Positions 16,704 through 24,875 of a DNA stretch of 64,000 nt are shown piece after piece (positions within the stretch are counted from its first letter, which is position 1; each line of letters opens with the position of its first letter). The translations under genes and the position numbers were made by a program. The DNA lies in the NCBI RefSeq assembly GCF_045038035.1, contig NZ_CP173427.1, positions 2,790,001 through 2,854,000 on the forward strand, written 5' to 3'. The notes beneath the pieces are model-generated. The model did not search any database, was not told the DNA's origin, and saw nothing but the letters and a program-made list of their open reading frames with translations. Source of the stretch: Paenibacillus_F chitinolyticus_A. Its GTDB lineage: Bacteria; Bacillota; Bacilli; Paenibacillales; NBRC-103111.

Positions 16704-17676
16704 GCATGTGACCAAGGTATATGACAAGGGAAACGTCAGAGCGGTAAACGATGTTACATTCGATGTTAACGAAGGCGAAGTTTTTGGACTGCTTGGTCCT
16801 AACGGTGCGGGGAAGAGCACGACGTTCAAAATGCTCACCACCTTAATCCGGCCGACGGACGGTGTGATCCGGATGTTCGGAGAATCCATTGCAAAGCAGC
16901 CGCGCGAAATCAGGAGCAGGATCGGCTATGTTTCTCAACAGGGCGGGCTGGATGAAAGCTTAACCGCGTACGAAAACCTGAGGTGGGTCGGCAAGCTGTA
17001 TCATATCAGTTCGTCCGGGATGGAACGCGCCATCTCGGATGCGCTGGAGACGGTGGATTTGCTGGCGGTCAAGGACCGTCTGCTCTACACCTATTCGGGA
17101 GGCATGAAACGCAGGCTGTTCATCGCTTCGGCTCTGCTGCACCGTCCCAAGATCCTGTTCCTCGACGAGCCTACAGTCGGTCTTGATCTGGAGCACCGGC
17201 AGCAGTTGTGGGAAGCACTAAAAACATTACATGACCGGGGAACAACCGTATTCATCACCACGCACTATCTGGAAGAAGCGGATAAGCTGTGCGACCGCAT
17301 CATGATTATGGATTCCGGGCATAGCGTCTGCATGGGAGAGCCGCAGGTTCTCAAAGACCAAGTCGGAGGGGACCAGATTTTCCTATCGTTCTCATCTTCG
17401 ATATCCGCGGTCGACGAATCGCTGCTGCAGCGGCAAATTCAAGAGGCGCTCCCGCTAATGAGCTTGCAGCAAATCTCCGTCGGTCAGAACGGGGAAGAGC
17501 TTCGCCTATGGGTCGATTATGCTCATAAGCATATCAGCCAGTTGATTGACTGGTTTGCAACGAGAAATTTACACGTGACTTCCGTACGCATATTCCAGCC
17601 GACCCTGGACGATGTCATGATTCAGTATACGAAAAGGAGCTTGGCTGATGATAAAAATGCAGCAGTTCTGGTATGA
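16684..17676 (+). CDS. ABC transporter ATP-binding protein (DrrA-like exporter)
   Basis: This 330-aa ATPase has Walker A GPNGAGKST, Q-loop VSQQGGLDE, signature YSGGMKRRL, Walker B ILFLDEPTVGLD and switch His in TTHYLEEAD. About 100 C-terminal residues follow, as in the DrrA/NodI family that exports drugs, lipids and glycolipids. It pairs with the ABC-2 permease that follows, whose start overlaps by 29 nt, and probably exports the cluster product. ATG 16684 is preceded by GGGGGAGAT. Confidence 0.95.
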   Translation: MSIIEVEHVTKVYDKGNVRAVNDVTFDVNEGEVFGLLGPNGAGKSTTFKMLTTLIRPTDGVIRMFGESIAKQPREIRSRIGYVSQQGGLDESLTAYENLRWVGKLYHISSSGMERAISDALETVDLLAVKDRLLYTYSGGMKRRLFIASALLHRPKILFLDEPTVGLDLEHRQQLWEALKTLHDRGTTVFITTHYLEEADKLCDRIMIMDSGHSVCMGEPQVLKDQVGGDQIFLSFSSSISAVDESLLQRQIQEALPLMSLQQISVGQNGEELRLWVDYAHKHISQLIDWFATRNLHVTSVRIFQPTLDDVMIQYTKRSLADDKNAAVLV

Positions 17677-18445
17677 CTTCAGCTCCATGTTTTACCGCAA
17701 TTATATTTATGCGGTCAAGAAACCGCTGTATATCTTGTTTAATTTGTCCACTCCGCTGATCTGGCTGCTGCTGTTCGGGCAAATTCTGGCGCCGATTTCA
17801 AGCATCCCGGACTTCGGGCAGAGCGGAGCCGACTATTTGCTGTTTTTTGCGCCGGGCGTAGTCGTCATGACAACCTTGTATGCGTCGGGATGGTCCGGCA
17901 TGGCCCTGCTTGAAGATATCCAGTCCGGCGTCATCGAAAAAATCATTTCGACCCCGTCCAGCCGTTCGGCTGTTATCCTCGGGAATTTGTCCTACTCGGC
18001 CGCGATGAGCGTCGTTCAGGCGCTTGTGATTGTGCTGATCTCCGTTCTGATTGGCGCAAGCGGCAATTTGACAATCGTTTCCGTTCTTGCGATTGTCCTG
18101 TTCGGTTATCTGATTTCGGTCGCAATTTCTTCGTTCTCGTACATTCTGGCGCTCCTTACCCGCAAGACGGTTTCTTTCGTCACCGTGCTGAATTTAACAC
18201 TGCTGCCGTTAATTATGCTGTCGAGCGCTATGATGCCGGTCCGGCTTCTGCCGAAATGGATTCAGTTTATCGCTGCGATTAATCCCATGGAATGGTACGT
18301 CCAGGTCGTACGCCAGGTGTGGCTGACGGGCTCGGGAGTAGCTGGGCTGTACGTGCCGATGGGGCTGATTGCGCTGCTGGCTGTCGGTGGCGTCTTAATC
18401 TGCGCGTTTATATTCAACCGGACACTGAACAACGATTGGCGTTAG
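17648..18445 (+). CDS. ABC-2 type permease (DrrB-like)
   Basis: The 265-aa protein has six predicted membrane helices. It carries the conserved ABC-2 segment GVIEKIISTPSSRSAVILGN after helix 2, and MMPVRLLPKWIQFIAAINPMEW between the last helices. It forms the membrane part of the exporter with the upstream ATPase. AAAAGGAG lies before ATG 17648, inside the end of the ATPase gene. In the overlapping operon its most likely cargo is the glycosylated polyene or its lipid-linked intermediate. Confidence 0.93.
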   Translation: MIKMQQFWYDFSSMFYRNYIYAVKKPLYILFNLSTPLIWLLLFGQILAPISSIPDFGQSGADYLLFFAPGVVVMTTLYASGWSGMALLEDIQSGVIEKIISTPSSRSAVILGNLSYSAAMSVVQALVIVLISVLIGASGNLTIVSVLAIVLFGYLISVAISSFSYILALLTRKTVSFVTVLNLTLLPLIMLSSAMMPVRLLPKWIQFIAAINPMEWYVQVVRQVWLTGSGVAGLYVPMGLIALLAVGGVLICAFIFNRTLNNDWR

Positions 18446-18459
18446 GAGGCGGGAAGAAG

Positions 18460-19920
18460 TTGAAACTCTCGATTGTAATACCGGCATACAACTGCGGTCC
18501 TCTCCTGCATAAGGGATTGCAGTATTTAGCCCGGCAGGATGCGGAATGGTTTCATTGGGAGCAAGCGGAGCTTATCGTCGTAGATGACGGCTCCAATGAC
18601 GATACATCCTTCTATATCGAGCAGATTCGCTCTGTTTTACCTAAGCTCCGGTATATGTACCGGCCCCGCGACGAACATTCCGGACGGTCCTGTGCCAGAA
18701 ACACGGGACTCCGGGAAGCTGCAGGAGAATATGTTTGTTTTCTGGATGCGGGGATGCTAGTGCCACAAAATTTCGTGAGCCGGATCTTCACGCTTTACGA
18801 GAAATCGCCCGCAGCCGTTACCCTTCACTTCATGTACGGGATTGATCTGGACCCTGCCGTAACGGACATTTCTGTAGTGGAGGGAATTACGCCGGACAAT
18901 ATCGGAGAAATCGCTGCAAAACTCAGCAAGCTTCCCGCCTGGAAAGACCGCAGAGAGCCGTTCTTTCTGTACATGCGGGACGACATTCAGCAGCTTGCGC
19001 TTCCGTGGGAAATGGGATATTCGGGAGCGATTACCGTGCCGGCCCGAACGGCTCTGGAGATAGGAGGATTCGATGAATCCTACAAGGGCTGGGGGGTGGA
19101 GGATATCGACTTCGCTTACCGTTTGCACCGGGAGGGAGTGTACTTTCGCTCGGACCGCCAAGCATACGCGATCCATTATCCGCATGAGTCCGCATCTTCC
19201 GGCGACCGTCAGACCTTTTCGGATTATCAAAACCGTATACAGATGCACATAAAGTTCAAGGAACTCGAAACAGAGCTGTTTCCCGAGTATCAAGGGCATT
19301 TCTACGGTGCATTCATTGAAAAAATGAATACATTGCAGCTCCCCAAGCTTGCGGACTATACAACCGAAGAGCTTGATAAGGTTTCCGCCTGCGCAGCCTT
19401 ATCATCCCGTACGCTTCTGATCGGTACCGATGATCCGGAACTGGTGAGACACCTGGATGTCTCGCATATCTATGTGCATAACCGGACTACGCTTGAACTT
19501 TTCCGGGCAGAGTTTCCTTCCCGGGTAGTCGAATACTCGCTGGGGCTGCGGAGTTTCCTGCCGGCAAATACGTTCGAGCTTTGTATCGTGACGGACATAA
19601 TCCGGGTGCTTCATCCCGAGGTGCGGGCCAAGCTGCTGAGAGAACTAACCAGAATATCCGGGGAAGTCATTCTCCTTTTGTCAGCAGGAACAGGTGCACC
19701 GGAGACCGCTCTGTTGGCCCCGAATGAGACTGGTCAAGCCGCGAAAAAAGAAGCTGTTCAAGAGCATACTCAAACTGCGCCTGAATTTCTGCAATTCGAT
19801 TTAATCAGAAGCCCCAGGATCCGGCATGTGATGGAGCCGCTTTTCTGGTGTGAGGAGGATGAGCTGCACGATTTGCTGGAGCGGATCAAGCGGGAAAAAG
19901 CGAGCGGTTCTATAGCGTAA
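18460..19920 (+). CDS. GT2 glycosyltransferase with methyltransferase-like C-terminal domain, second copy
   Basis: A 486-aa paralogue of the operon's first gene: SIVIPAYNCG, LIVVDDGSNDDT, CFLDAGM and GGFDESYKGWGVEDIDFAYR give a GT2 domain with a galactosyltransferase-like end. The last 170 residues again resemble a methyltransferase fold (TLLIGTDDPE, ANTFELCIVTDIIRVLHPE) without a SAM-binding glycine loop. TTG 18460 is chosen because AGGAGG (18444-18449) lies 10 nt upstream and the protein then starts at the conserved KLSIVIP; the longer frame to 18292 overlaps the permease. It is the last gene before a terminator. Confidence 0.85.
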   Translation: MKLSIVIPAYNCGPLLHKGLQYLARQDAEWFHWEQAELIVVDDGSNDDTSFYIEQIRSVLPKLRYMYRPRDEHSGRSCARNTGLREAAGEYVCFLDAGMLVPQNFVSRIFTLYEKSPAAVTLHFMYGIDLDPAVTDISVVEGITPDNIGEIAAKLSKLPAWKDRREPFFLYMRDDIQQLALPWEMGYSGAITVPARTALEIGGFDESYKGWGVEDIDFAYRLHREGVYFRSDRQAYAIHYPHESASSGDRQTFSDYQNRIQMHIKFKELETELFPEYQGHFYGAFIEKMNTLQLPKLADYTTEELDKVSACAALSSRTLLIGTDDPELVRHLDVSHIYVHNRTTLELFRAEFPSRVVEYSLGLRSFLPANTFELCIVTDIIRVLHPEVRAKLLRELTRISGEVILLLSAGTGAPETALLAPNETGQAAKKEAVQEHTQTAPEFLQFDLIRSPRIRHVMEPLFWCEEDELHDLLERIKREKASGSIA

Positions 19921-19961
19921 GAATTTGCCGGAGACGTAACTTGTCCTTCCTCAAAGGTAAG

Positions 19962-19990
19962 AGCCTGCATTTAGATTGCGGGCTTTTAAT
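19962..19990 (+). terminator. Intrinsic terminator ending the polyketide operon
   Basis: AGCCTGCA / TGCGGGCT (one wobble) with a 7-nt loop, followed by TTTTAATTTT, 41 nt after the last gene. Confidence 0.75.
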
Positions 19991-20085
19991 TTTGGAAAAA
20001 ATACCGGCCCGCTGTATCATTCCGACAGTTGAGAAAGACAACTGAAGGAGAGGATACACAAGTTCAGTCGCGATCATGGATTCTA

Positions 20086-20670
20086 TCAAGTGTGGAAGGT
20101 CCTGACCAGTTCTTTGGCATACTGTTTGCCTGCCGAGAGAAGGCTACCGCTCAGTTCAGGATCATTAACAGTCCGTGCAAGAACAAGAGAGCCCACCATG
20201 GTACTAAGCAGTGCGCTGCCTTTGGACGTATCAATTTCGGCAAGATTGGAGATAAAAGCAATCATCCGCTCCACTTCATAGGTGAATACTTGCCTGACGT
20301 CTTCCGAGGAACGGGAGATTTCGGCAGAAAGGGCAGGGATAATGCAGCCCATCTCCGTTTTGTCGCGGTGATACGTACTTAAATAATAATCAATGACCGT
20401 ATTGATTTTTGGGGTCTGCTTCTCCTGATCGGCGGCTTTCTGCAAAAGCGCGATGGTATCGGTGATGGCGTACCGACAGGCTTCGGCGACCAGTTGTTCT
20501 TTGTTGTCAAAGTGTGCATAAAACCCTCCATGAGTCAATCCGGCCCCCTTCATAATGAACGGAACGCTTACATCGTGAATTCCCTTGGTGCGAAAAGCCC
20601 GGGCAGCACTTTCAACGATTTTATTCCGCACTTTTGTCTTGTGGCCTTTGGGATACGGCACTGTAATCAC
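20086..20670 (-). CDS. TetR/AcrR-family repressor
   Basis: The N-terminal HTH of 194 aa reads KVRNKIVESAARAFRTKGI then LTHGGFYAHFDNKEQLV, the standard TetR recognition helix with GFY-HF. The C-terminal helical domain with CRYAITDTIAL... contains one Cys, so redox or electrophile sensing is possible but unproven. The start is GTG: 20670 gives the longest form, while GTG 20661 has GGGGTGA at better spacing. It is divergent from the flavoprotein gene at 20856, and three copies of a palindromic motif lie in the shared region, so it probably represses both. Confidence 0.88.
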   Translation of the reverse strand: MITVPYPKGHKTKVRNKIVESAARAFRTKGIHDVSVPFIMKGAGLTHGGFYAHFDNKEQLVAEACRYAITDTIALLQKAADQEKQTPKINTVIDYYLSTYHRDKTEMGCIIPALSAEISRSSEDVRQVFTYEVERMIAFISNLAEIDTSKGSALLSTMVGSLVLARTVNDPELSGSLLSAGKQYAKELVRTFHT

Positions 20671-20700
20671 CCCGCTGCTTCATCATTTTGCTTCCAAAAT

Positions 20701-20717
20701 ATTATAAGCATCATAAT
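20701..20717. promoter_or_regulatory. TetR operator candidate, copy 1
   Basis: ATTATAAGCATCATAAT lies 31 nt before the tetR start. It matches, with few changes, the two copies near the flavoprotein gene. Confidence 0.55.
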
Positions 20718-20789
20718 AAAAACTGTCAATTTAGGGGGCCCGTAACTGTCAGCTCAAGAAAGGCTGCTCACGGCTGTTGACGGTTTTAA

Positions 20790-20825
20790 AATATGATGAT
20801 TATAATATATTATGGTCATCATAAT
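20790..20825. promoter_or_regulatory. TetR operator candidates, copies 2 and 3
   Basis: ATTATGGTCATCATAAT (20809-20825) is an imperfect palindrome (14 of 17 positions symmetric). AATATGATGATTATAAT (20790-20806) is the same motif on the opposite strand. Together they form a larger inverted repeat 31-66 nt before the flavoprotein start. Confidence 0.6.
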
Positions 20826-20855
20826 ATAAAACAGCTTCAACTTGGAGGTATCGGG

Positions 20856-22259
20856 ATGAATAAGCTTGAATCCGTAGAAACGTTGGTTATTGGCTCAGGT
20901 CCGGGAGGTTATGTGGCGGCGCTGCGATCTTCACAGCTTGGTATGAAGACGGCGATTGTCGAACGCGGCCAGCTTGGCGGAGTCTGCACGAACGTGGGGT
21001 GCATTCCATCCAAAGCATTAATTGCAGAATCGCATCGCTATGATTTGCTTCGATCGTTCAATCATGCAGATGCGGCTGCGTCGTTTAAGACTGCTCAGGA
21101 ATTCAAGGAAGGGATTGTGACTAAGCAGGCAGGCGGAGTCCGTTATTTGTTAAATACTGCTGGTGTGAGCGTTTTGGAAGGAGAGGCTAGACTAATCGAT
21201 GAACATACGGCTGTTATCGAACAATCCGGACAGGAGCAAACCGTTTCTTTTAAGTACGCCATACTGGCAACGGGATCGCGTCCGATTGAGCTGCAAGCAT
21301 TCCCGGTTGGAGGACGTGTTTTGTCTTCTACAGAAGCTCTGTCGCTCCCTGAGGTTCCGGCCAGCCTTGTCGTTATAGGCGGTGGATATATCGGTGTCGA
21401 GCTGGGGCAAATGTATGCCAAGTTCGGAACAGAGGTAACGATTCTGGAGGGAGGAGAACAAGTGCTGCCTGGATTTGAGGCGGACCTTGTGGTCCCAGTT
21501 ATCCGGCGGTTGAAGGCCGATGGTATTAACATGATTACCGGGGCGACAGCTGAACACGTAGTACAGAATACGGATTCAATTACACTACACTATTCTAAAA
21601 ATCAGGAGCAGCATCATGTTACAGCGGACTATGTGTTAGTCACTATCGGCAGAAAACCAAATACGGACGGCAAGTTAGGACTGGAACGCATAGGCCTGCC
21701 GGTGACGAGCAGGGGATTGATCGAGACGGACGAACAGTGCAGAACGGCTATCCCGCATATTTTCGCAATTGGAGATATTACGGCCGGTCCGGCCCTCGCT
21801 CACAAGGCTTCCTATGAAGCCAAGGTGGCGGCAGAAGCTATTGCCGGCCTTACATCCGAGATTGACTATAAAGCGATGCCGCTCGTCGTCTTTTCCGACC
21901 CGGAGCTGTCCAGCGTCGGCTTAAGCGAAACGCAAGCAAAGGCAAACGCCACCCCGGTTGTGATCGGCAAAGCATCTTTCGGGATTAACGGAAGAGCATT
22001 GGCATTGAGGGAACCCGAAGGGTTTGTCAAGATTGTCGCGGACCCGGCCTCTGGAATCGTGATGGGCGCACAAATCGTTGGAGTGGAAGCATCGACACTC
22101 GTATCGGAACTTGCGCTTGCTATCGAAATGGGGGCAACCGTAGAGGACTTGGCTATGACGATTCACCCCCATCCTACATTGGGAGAAGTGATTATGGAGG
22201 CTGCCGAAAACGCGGTCAAAAAAATGAGGATAAAAAGTAAAAAAGAGCAGCAGATTTAA
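20856..22259 (+). CDS. Dihydrolipoyl dehydrogenase-like flavoprotein disulfide reductase
   Basis: This is a 467-aa class I pyridine nucleotide-disulfide oxidoreductase: FAD motif VIGSGPGGYVAAL, redox disulfide GGVCTNVGCIPSK, NAD motif VVIGGGYIGVELG, second FAD contact IFAIGDI, and the C-terminal active-site His-Glu pair in HPHPTLGEVIMEA. These match E3 (Lpd). GGAGG is 7 nt before ATG 20856; the longer frame is rejected. No E1 or E2 gene is adjacent and a TetR repressor is divergent, so it may be a stress-induced reductase rather than the main pyruvate dehydrogenase subunit. Confidence 0.88.
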   Translation: MNKLESVETLVIGSGPGGYVAALRSSQLGMKTAIVERGQLGGVCTNVGCIPSKALIAESHRYDLLRSFNHADAAASFKTAQEFKEGIVTKQAGGVRYLLNTAGVSVLEGEARLIDEHTAVIEQSGQEQTVSFKYAILATGSRPIELQAFPVGGRVLSSTEALSLPEVPASLVVIGGGYIGVELGQMYAKFGTEVTILEGGEQVLPGFEADLVVPVIRRLKADGINMITGATAEHVVQNTDSITLHYSKNQEQHHVTADYVLVTIGRKPNTDGKLGLERIGLPVTSRGLIETDEQCRTAIPHIFAIGDITAGPALAHKASYEAKVAAEAIAGLTSEIDYKAMPLVVFSDPELSSVGLSETQAKANATPVVIGKASFGINGRALALREPEGFVKIVADPASGIVMGAQIVGVEASTLVSELALAIEMGATVEDLAMTIHPHPTLGEVIMEAAENAVKKMRIKSKKEQQI

Positions 22260-22380
22260 AACGGCCGACATCCATGGGTTCGAATGAGACGAGATGAACC
22301 GCGGGATTTTACAGGACTTGACATTCGCCAAGGAAGTAAGGTACAGTTAAAAATAATTATAGCCTAAGGGAGAGATTTTG

Positions 22381-22532
22381 ATGTCGGTGAACGTTCTTAA
22401 CTAATCAAATTCCATAATGAGAGTTCTGGAGATTCATGGGTGAATTTTGCTGTGAAGCAAGGTTTATTTAGCCATGGATTTACGGGCGACTCGGAATTAG
22501 TTAAGAACAACGGATATCATACAATGCCATAG
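22381..22532 (+). pseudogene. Short frameshifted gene remnant
   Basis: A GGGAGAG ribosome-binding site and ATG 22381 open a frame that stops after seven codons. A second frame, 22401-22532, reads like protein (KFHNESSGDSWVNFAVKQGL). The pair looks like a small gene broken by a shift. The family is not recognised. Confidence 0.3.
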
Positions 22533-22558
22533 GTATATGCCTATCATTGCGCCTGTCA

Positions 22559-22591
22559 TCCGTGCTGAGTTCAGCACGGATTTTCTGTTTT
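22559..22591 (+). terminator. Terminator-like hairpin, first of two
   Basis: CCGTGCTG / CAGCACGG with a 4-nt loop, then ATTTTCTGTTTT, located 100 nt before the MutS2-like gene. Confidence 0.65.
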
Positions 22592-22622
22592 ATCAGGCGC
22601 TCTTATTTAGGCGTAACATTAA

Positions 22623-22665
22623 AAGGCAGAGAATGACGCACGTTCATTCTCTGTCTTTTTTTATT
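22623..22665 (+). terminator. Terminator hairpin directly before the MutS2-like gene
   Basis: A 14-bp stem (arms AAGGCAGAGAATGA and TCATTCTCTGTCTT) has a 7-nt loop, followed by TTTTTT. It ends about 10 nt before the ribosome-binding site of the gene starting at 22688. It may end upstream transcription or attenuate the gene. Confidence 0.75.
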
Positions 22666-22687
22666 TTCTTACAAGGAGAGATTACCC

Positions 22688-24679
22688 ATGAATGAAAAAG
22701 CATTGCAGCGTTTGGAATACGGCAAAATCAAAGAAGCTCTGGCGGAATATGCCGTATCGTATCTCGGAAAGCGGCAGATTGTCGAGCTGCTTCCTTTAAC
22801 GGCGATGTCCGTCGTGCGGGCGAAGCTGGACGAGACGGCGGAAGCGAAGTCCCTTCTTCAGCACGGCGCCAGTGTCCCGATTCCTTCATTGGAAGGCATG
22901 GAAAATATTTTGAACCTGCTGGGAACGGGCTACGTGTTCAGTGAAAAGGACTTCATGCACATTCACCAATTTCTGACCAGCTGCGCGCAGCTCATGAGGT
23001 ATATGGCCGCGAAAAGCGGGGCAGCGCCTCAGATTAGCTCTTATGCGGCTTCCATGTATACGATGGATGCGCTGAAATCGGAGATCGAACGGTGTATCCG
23101 TCACGGTCAAGTGGCCGACTCCGCGAGCAAGGAACTCATGAAAGTCCGCAAGCGGCTGGCTGTATTCGAGGAACGTCTGAAGAGTAAACTGGACTCCTTG
23201 ATGAGCCGCCACCGCTCTATTTTGCAGGAGCATGTCCTCAGCTCGCGCGGCGGACGTTATGTGCTGCCGGTTAAGAAAGAGCACCGCAAGCTGGTGAAGG
23301 GGACAGTGCTCGACGAGTCGGCAAGCGGCCAAACGGTATATATCGAACCGGCCGAGGTGATGACGATTCAATTCGAGCTATCGGGGCTTAGAGCGGAGGA
23401 AGCCCGGGAGGAGCTGAAAGTACTCAGCGATTTGACCGCGCTGGCGGAAAGCTGCGATCAACAGTTTCTGACGAACATCGAGACGGTAGGCACCTACGAT
23501 TTCATCTTTGCCAAGGCCAAATATGCGCTGGCCATCGGAGGCTCCAATGTGGAGCTGAACGATCAAGGAATCATCGACCTGCGCGAGGCGAAGCATCCGC
23601 TGTTGAACCGGCCGATGGTTCCCTTGAACTTCGTCATCGGACGAAGATATAAGTCGCTAATTGTTACGGGACCGAATACCGGAGGCAAAACCCTTTCGCT
23701 GAAAACGGTCGGTCTGCTGACTGTCATGGCGCAGTCGGGTTTATTGATTCCGGTACGCGAAGGAAGCCTGCTTTCCGTTTTCAACCATCTCGCCGTTGAT
23801 ATCGGGGACGGCCAAAGCATCGAGCATGCGCTCAGCACTTTCTCCGCGCATATTCGGAATGTCAATGACATGCTGCGGTTTGCCGATCGTTCGACGCTCA
23901 TTCTGATCGATGAGATGGCTTCCGGAACCGATCCGGGGGAAGGCGTCGGCTTGTCGGTGGCTATTCTGGAAGAGCTGCACCGAAGGGGAGCGACCGTCGT
24001 GGCGACGACTCATTTTACGGAAATCAAAAACTTCGCCGACGTGACGCCGGGGTTCGAAAATGCCCGTATGGAGTTTGATACGGACACGCTGCGGCCGCTG
24101 TACCGGTTGAAGATTGGAGAAGCGGGGCAGAGCTACGCTTTCCTGATCGCGCTGAAGCTGGGCTTGCCGGCCGGCCTTATTGAGCGGTCCCGGGAAATTA
24201 CCGTGCGCGGCTTGCCGCAAAGCTCGCCGCGGGGGACGCAGTCCGCGGGATCTGAGCCGGAGCCGGACGAAACTTCCGCGGCGGATACGGACGATCCGCA
24301 GGAAGAAATGCCCGTGATGGATGTGACTCTGTTTCCATCGGAGAAGGAGAAGGAACCGGAAGACGGCGCCGGTAAGACGGTTCCGGAAGTCTCTGGAAGC
24401 TTCCGTGTCGGCGACTGCGTGTATATCGCTTATTTGGGCCGTACCGGTATTGTGTTCGAGACGGAGGATGCCCGGGGCAACGTCGGGGTGATGATCCAGA
24501 AGCGGAAGGTCAAAATCAACCGGAAGCGGCTGAAGATGCACATCGAGAGCAAGGAGCTTTACCCGGACAATTACGATCTGGACATTGTGTTCGAAACGAA
24601 AGAAAACCGTAAAAAACGCAAGTTGATGAGCCGAAAGCACGCACCGGGCGTTACCATCGAGACCAAATCGGAGGAGTGA
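22688..24679 (+). CDS. MutS2-like ATPase without Smr nuclease domain
   Basis: The 663-aa protein has MutS core, lever and clamp regions (residues 1-300; SSRGGRYVLPVKKEHRK and ESASGQTVYIEPAE are typical of MutS2). An ABC-type ATPase follows: Walker A TGPNTGGKT, ST-rich LSTFSAHIRN, Walker B TLILIDEMASGTDPGEG and H-loop VATTHFTEIK. Standard MutS2 is about 785 aa and ends in an Smr domain; here the tail after residue 500 is acidic and ends in a basic KENRKKRK segment, so the nuclease part is missing. It is probably a paralogue of housekeeping MutS2 acting on branched DNA or ribosomes (inference). AAGGAGAG precedes ATG 22688. Confidence 0.85.
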   Translation: MNEKALQRLEYGKIKEALAEYAVSYLGKRQIVELLPLTAMSVVRAKLDETAEAKSLLQHGASVPIPSLEGMENILNLLGTGYVFSEKDFMHIHQFLTSCAQLMRYMAAKSGAAPQISSYAASMYTMDALKSEIERCIRHGQVADSASKELMKVRKRLAVFEERLKSKLDSLMSRHRSILQEHVLSSRGGRYVLPVKKEHRKLVKGTVLDESASGQTVYIEPAEVMTIQFELSGLRAEEAREELKVLSDLTALAESCDQQFLTNIETVGTYDFIFAKAKYALAIGGSNVELNDQGIIDLREAKHPLLNRPMVPLNFVIGRRYKSLIVTGPNTGGKTLSLKTVGLLTVMAQSGLLIPVREGSLLSVFNHLAVDIGDGQSIEHALSTFSAHIRNVNDMLRFADRSTLILIDEMASGTDPGEGVGLSVAILEELHRRGATVVATTHFTEIKNFADVTPGFENARMEFDTDTLRPLYRLKIGEAGQSYAFLIALKLGLPAGLIERSREITVRGLPQSSPRGTQSAGSEPEPDETSAADTDDPQEEMPVMDVTLFPSEKEKEPEDGAGKTVPEVSGSFRVGDCVYIAYLGRTGIVFETEDARGNVGVMIQKRKVKINRKRLKMHIESKELYPDNYDLDIVFETKENRKKRKLMSRKHAPGVTIETKSEE

Positions 24680-24684
24680 GATAG

Positions 24685-24722
24685 AAGAGCCGACGTCTTA
24701 TAAGGACGATCGGCTCTTTTGC
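24685..24722 (+). terminator. Intrinsic terminator after the MutS2-like gene
   Basis: The stem AAGAGCCGA / TCGGCTCTT has further inner pairs and is followed by TT. It separates this gene from the ATPase-HNH pair. Confidence 0.8.
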
Positions 24723-24792
24723 TCGGCTGCATATGTATGCCGGAAGACAAGAACATGAGGTCGTTCGCTGGGAAAATCACGGCTTACTATGC

Positions 24793-24822
24793 TTGACATC
24801 TAGAGAAAGAAGGCATTAAGGT
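24793..24822 (+). promoter_or_regulatory. Candidate promoter of the ATPase-HNH pair
   Basis: TTGACA (24793-24798) with a weak -10, TAAGGT, at 18-nt spacing, 54 nt before the ATPase start. Confidence 0.4.
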
Positions 24823-24875
24823 ATAGGCAATAAGAACTATATTATTCGTATTTTCACTCCGAAGGGAATGGGTTT

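Noticed and set aside
18292..18459. N-terminal extension of the second GT2 gene
   Set aside because: It overlaps the permease and precedes an AGGAGG plus TTG at 18460, which opens exactly at the conserved GT2 start.
22401..22532. Intact small gene
   Set aside because: There is no start codon in this frame; only a remnant reading with a shift from ATG 22381 can be supported.
23741..24640. 299-aa minus-strand ORF inside the MutS2-like gene
   Set aside because: It is antisense to intact Walker motifs and has no start signal.
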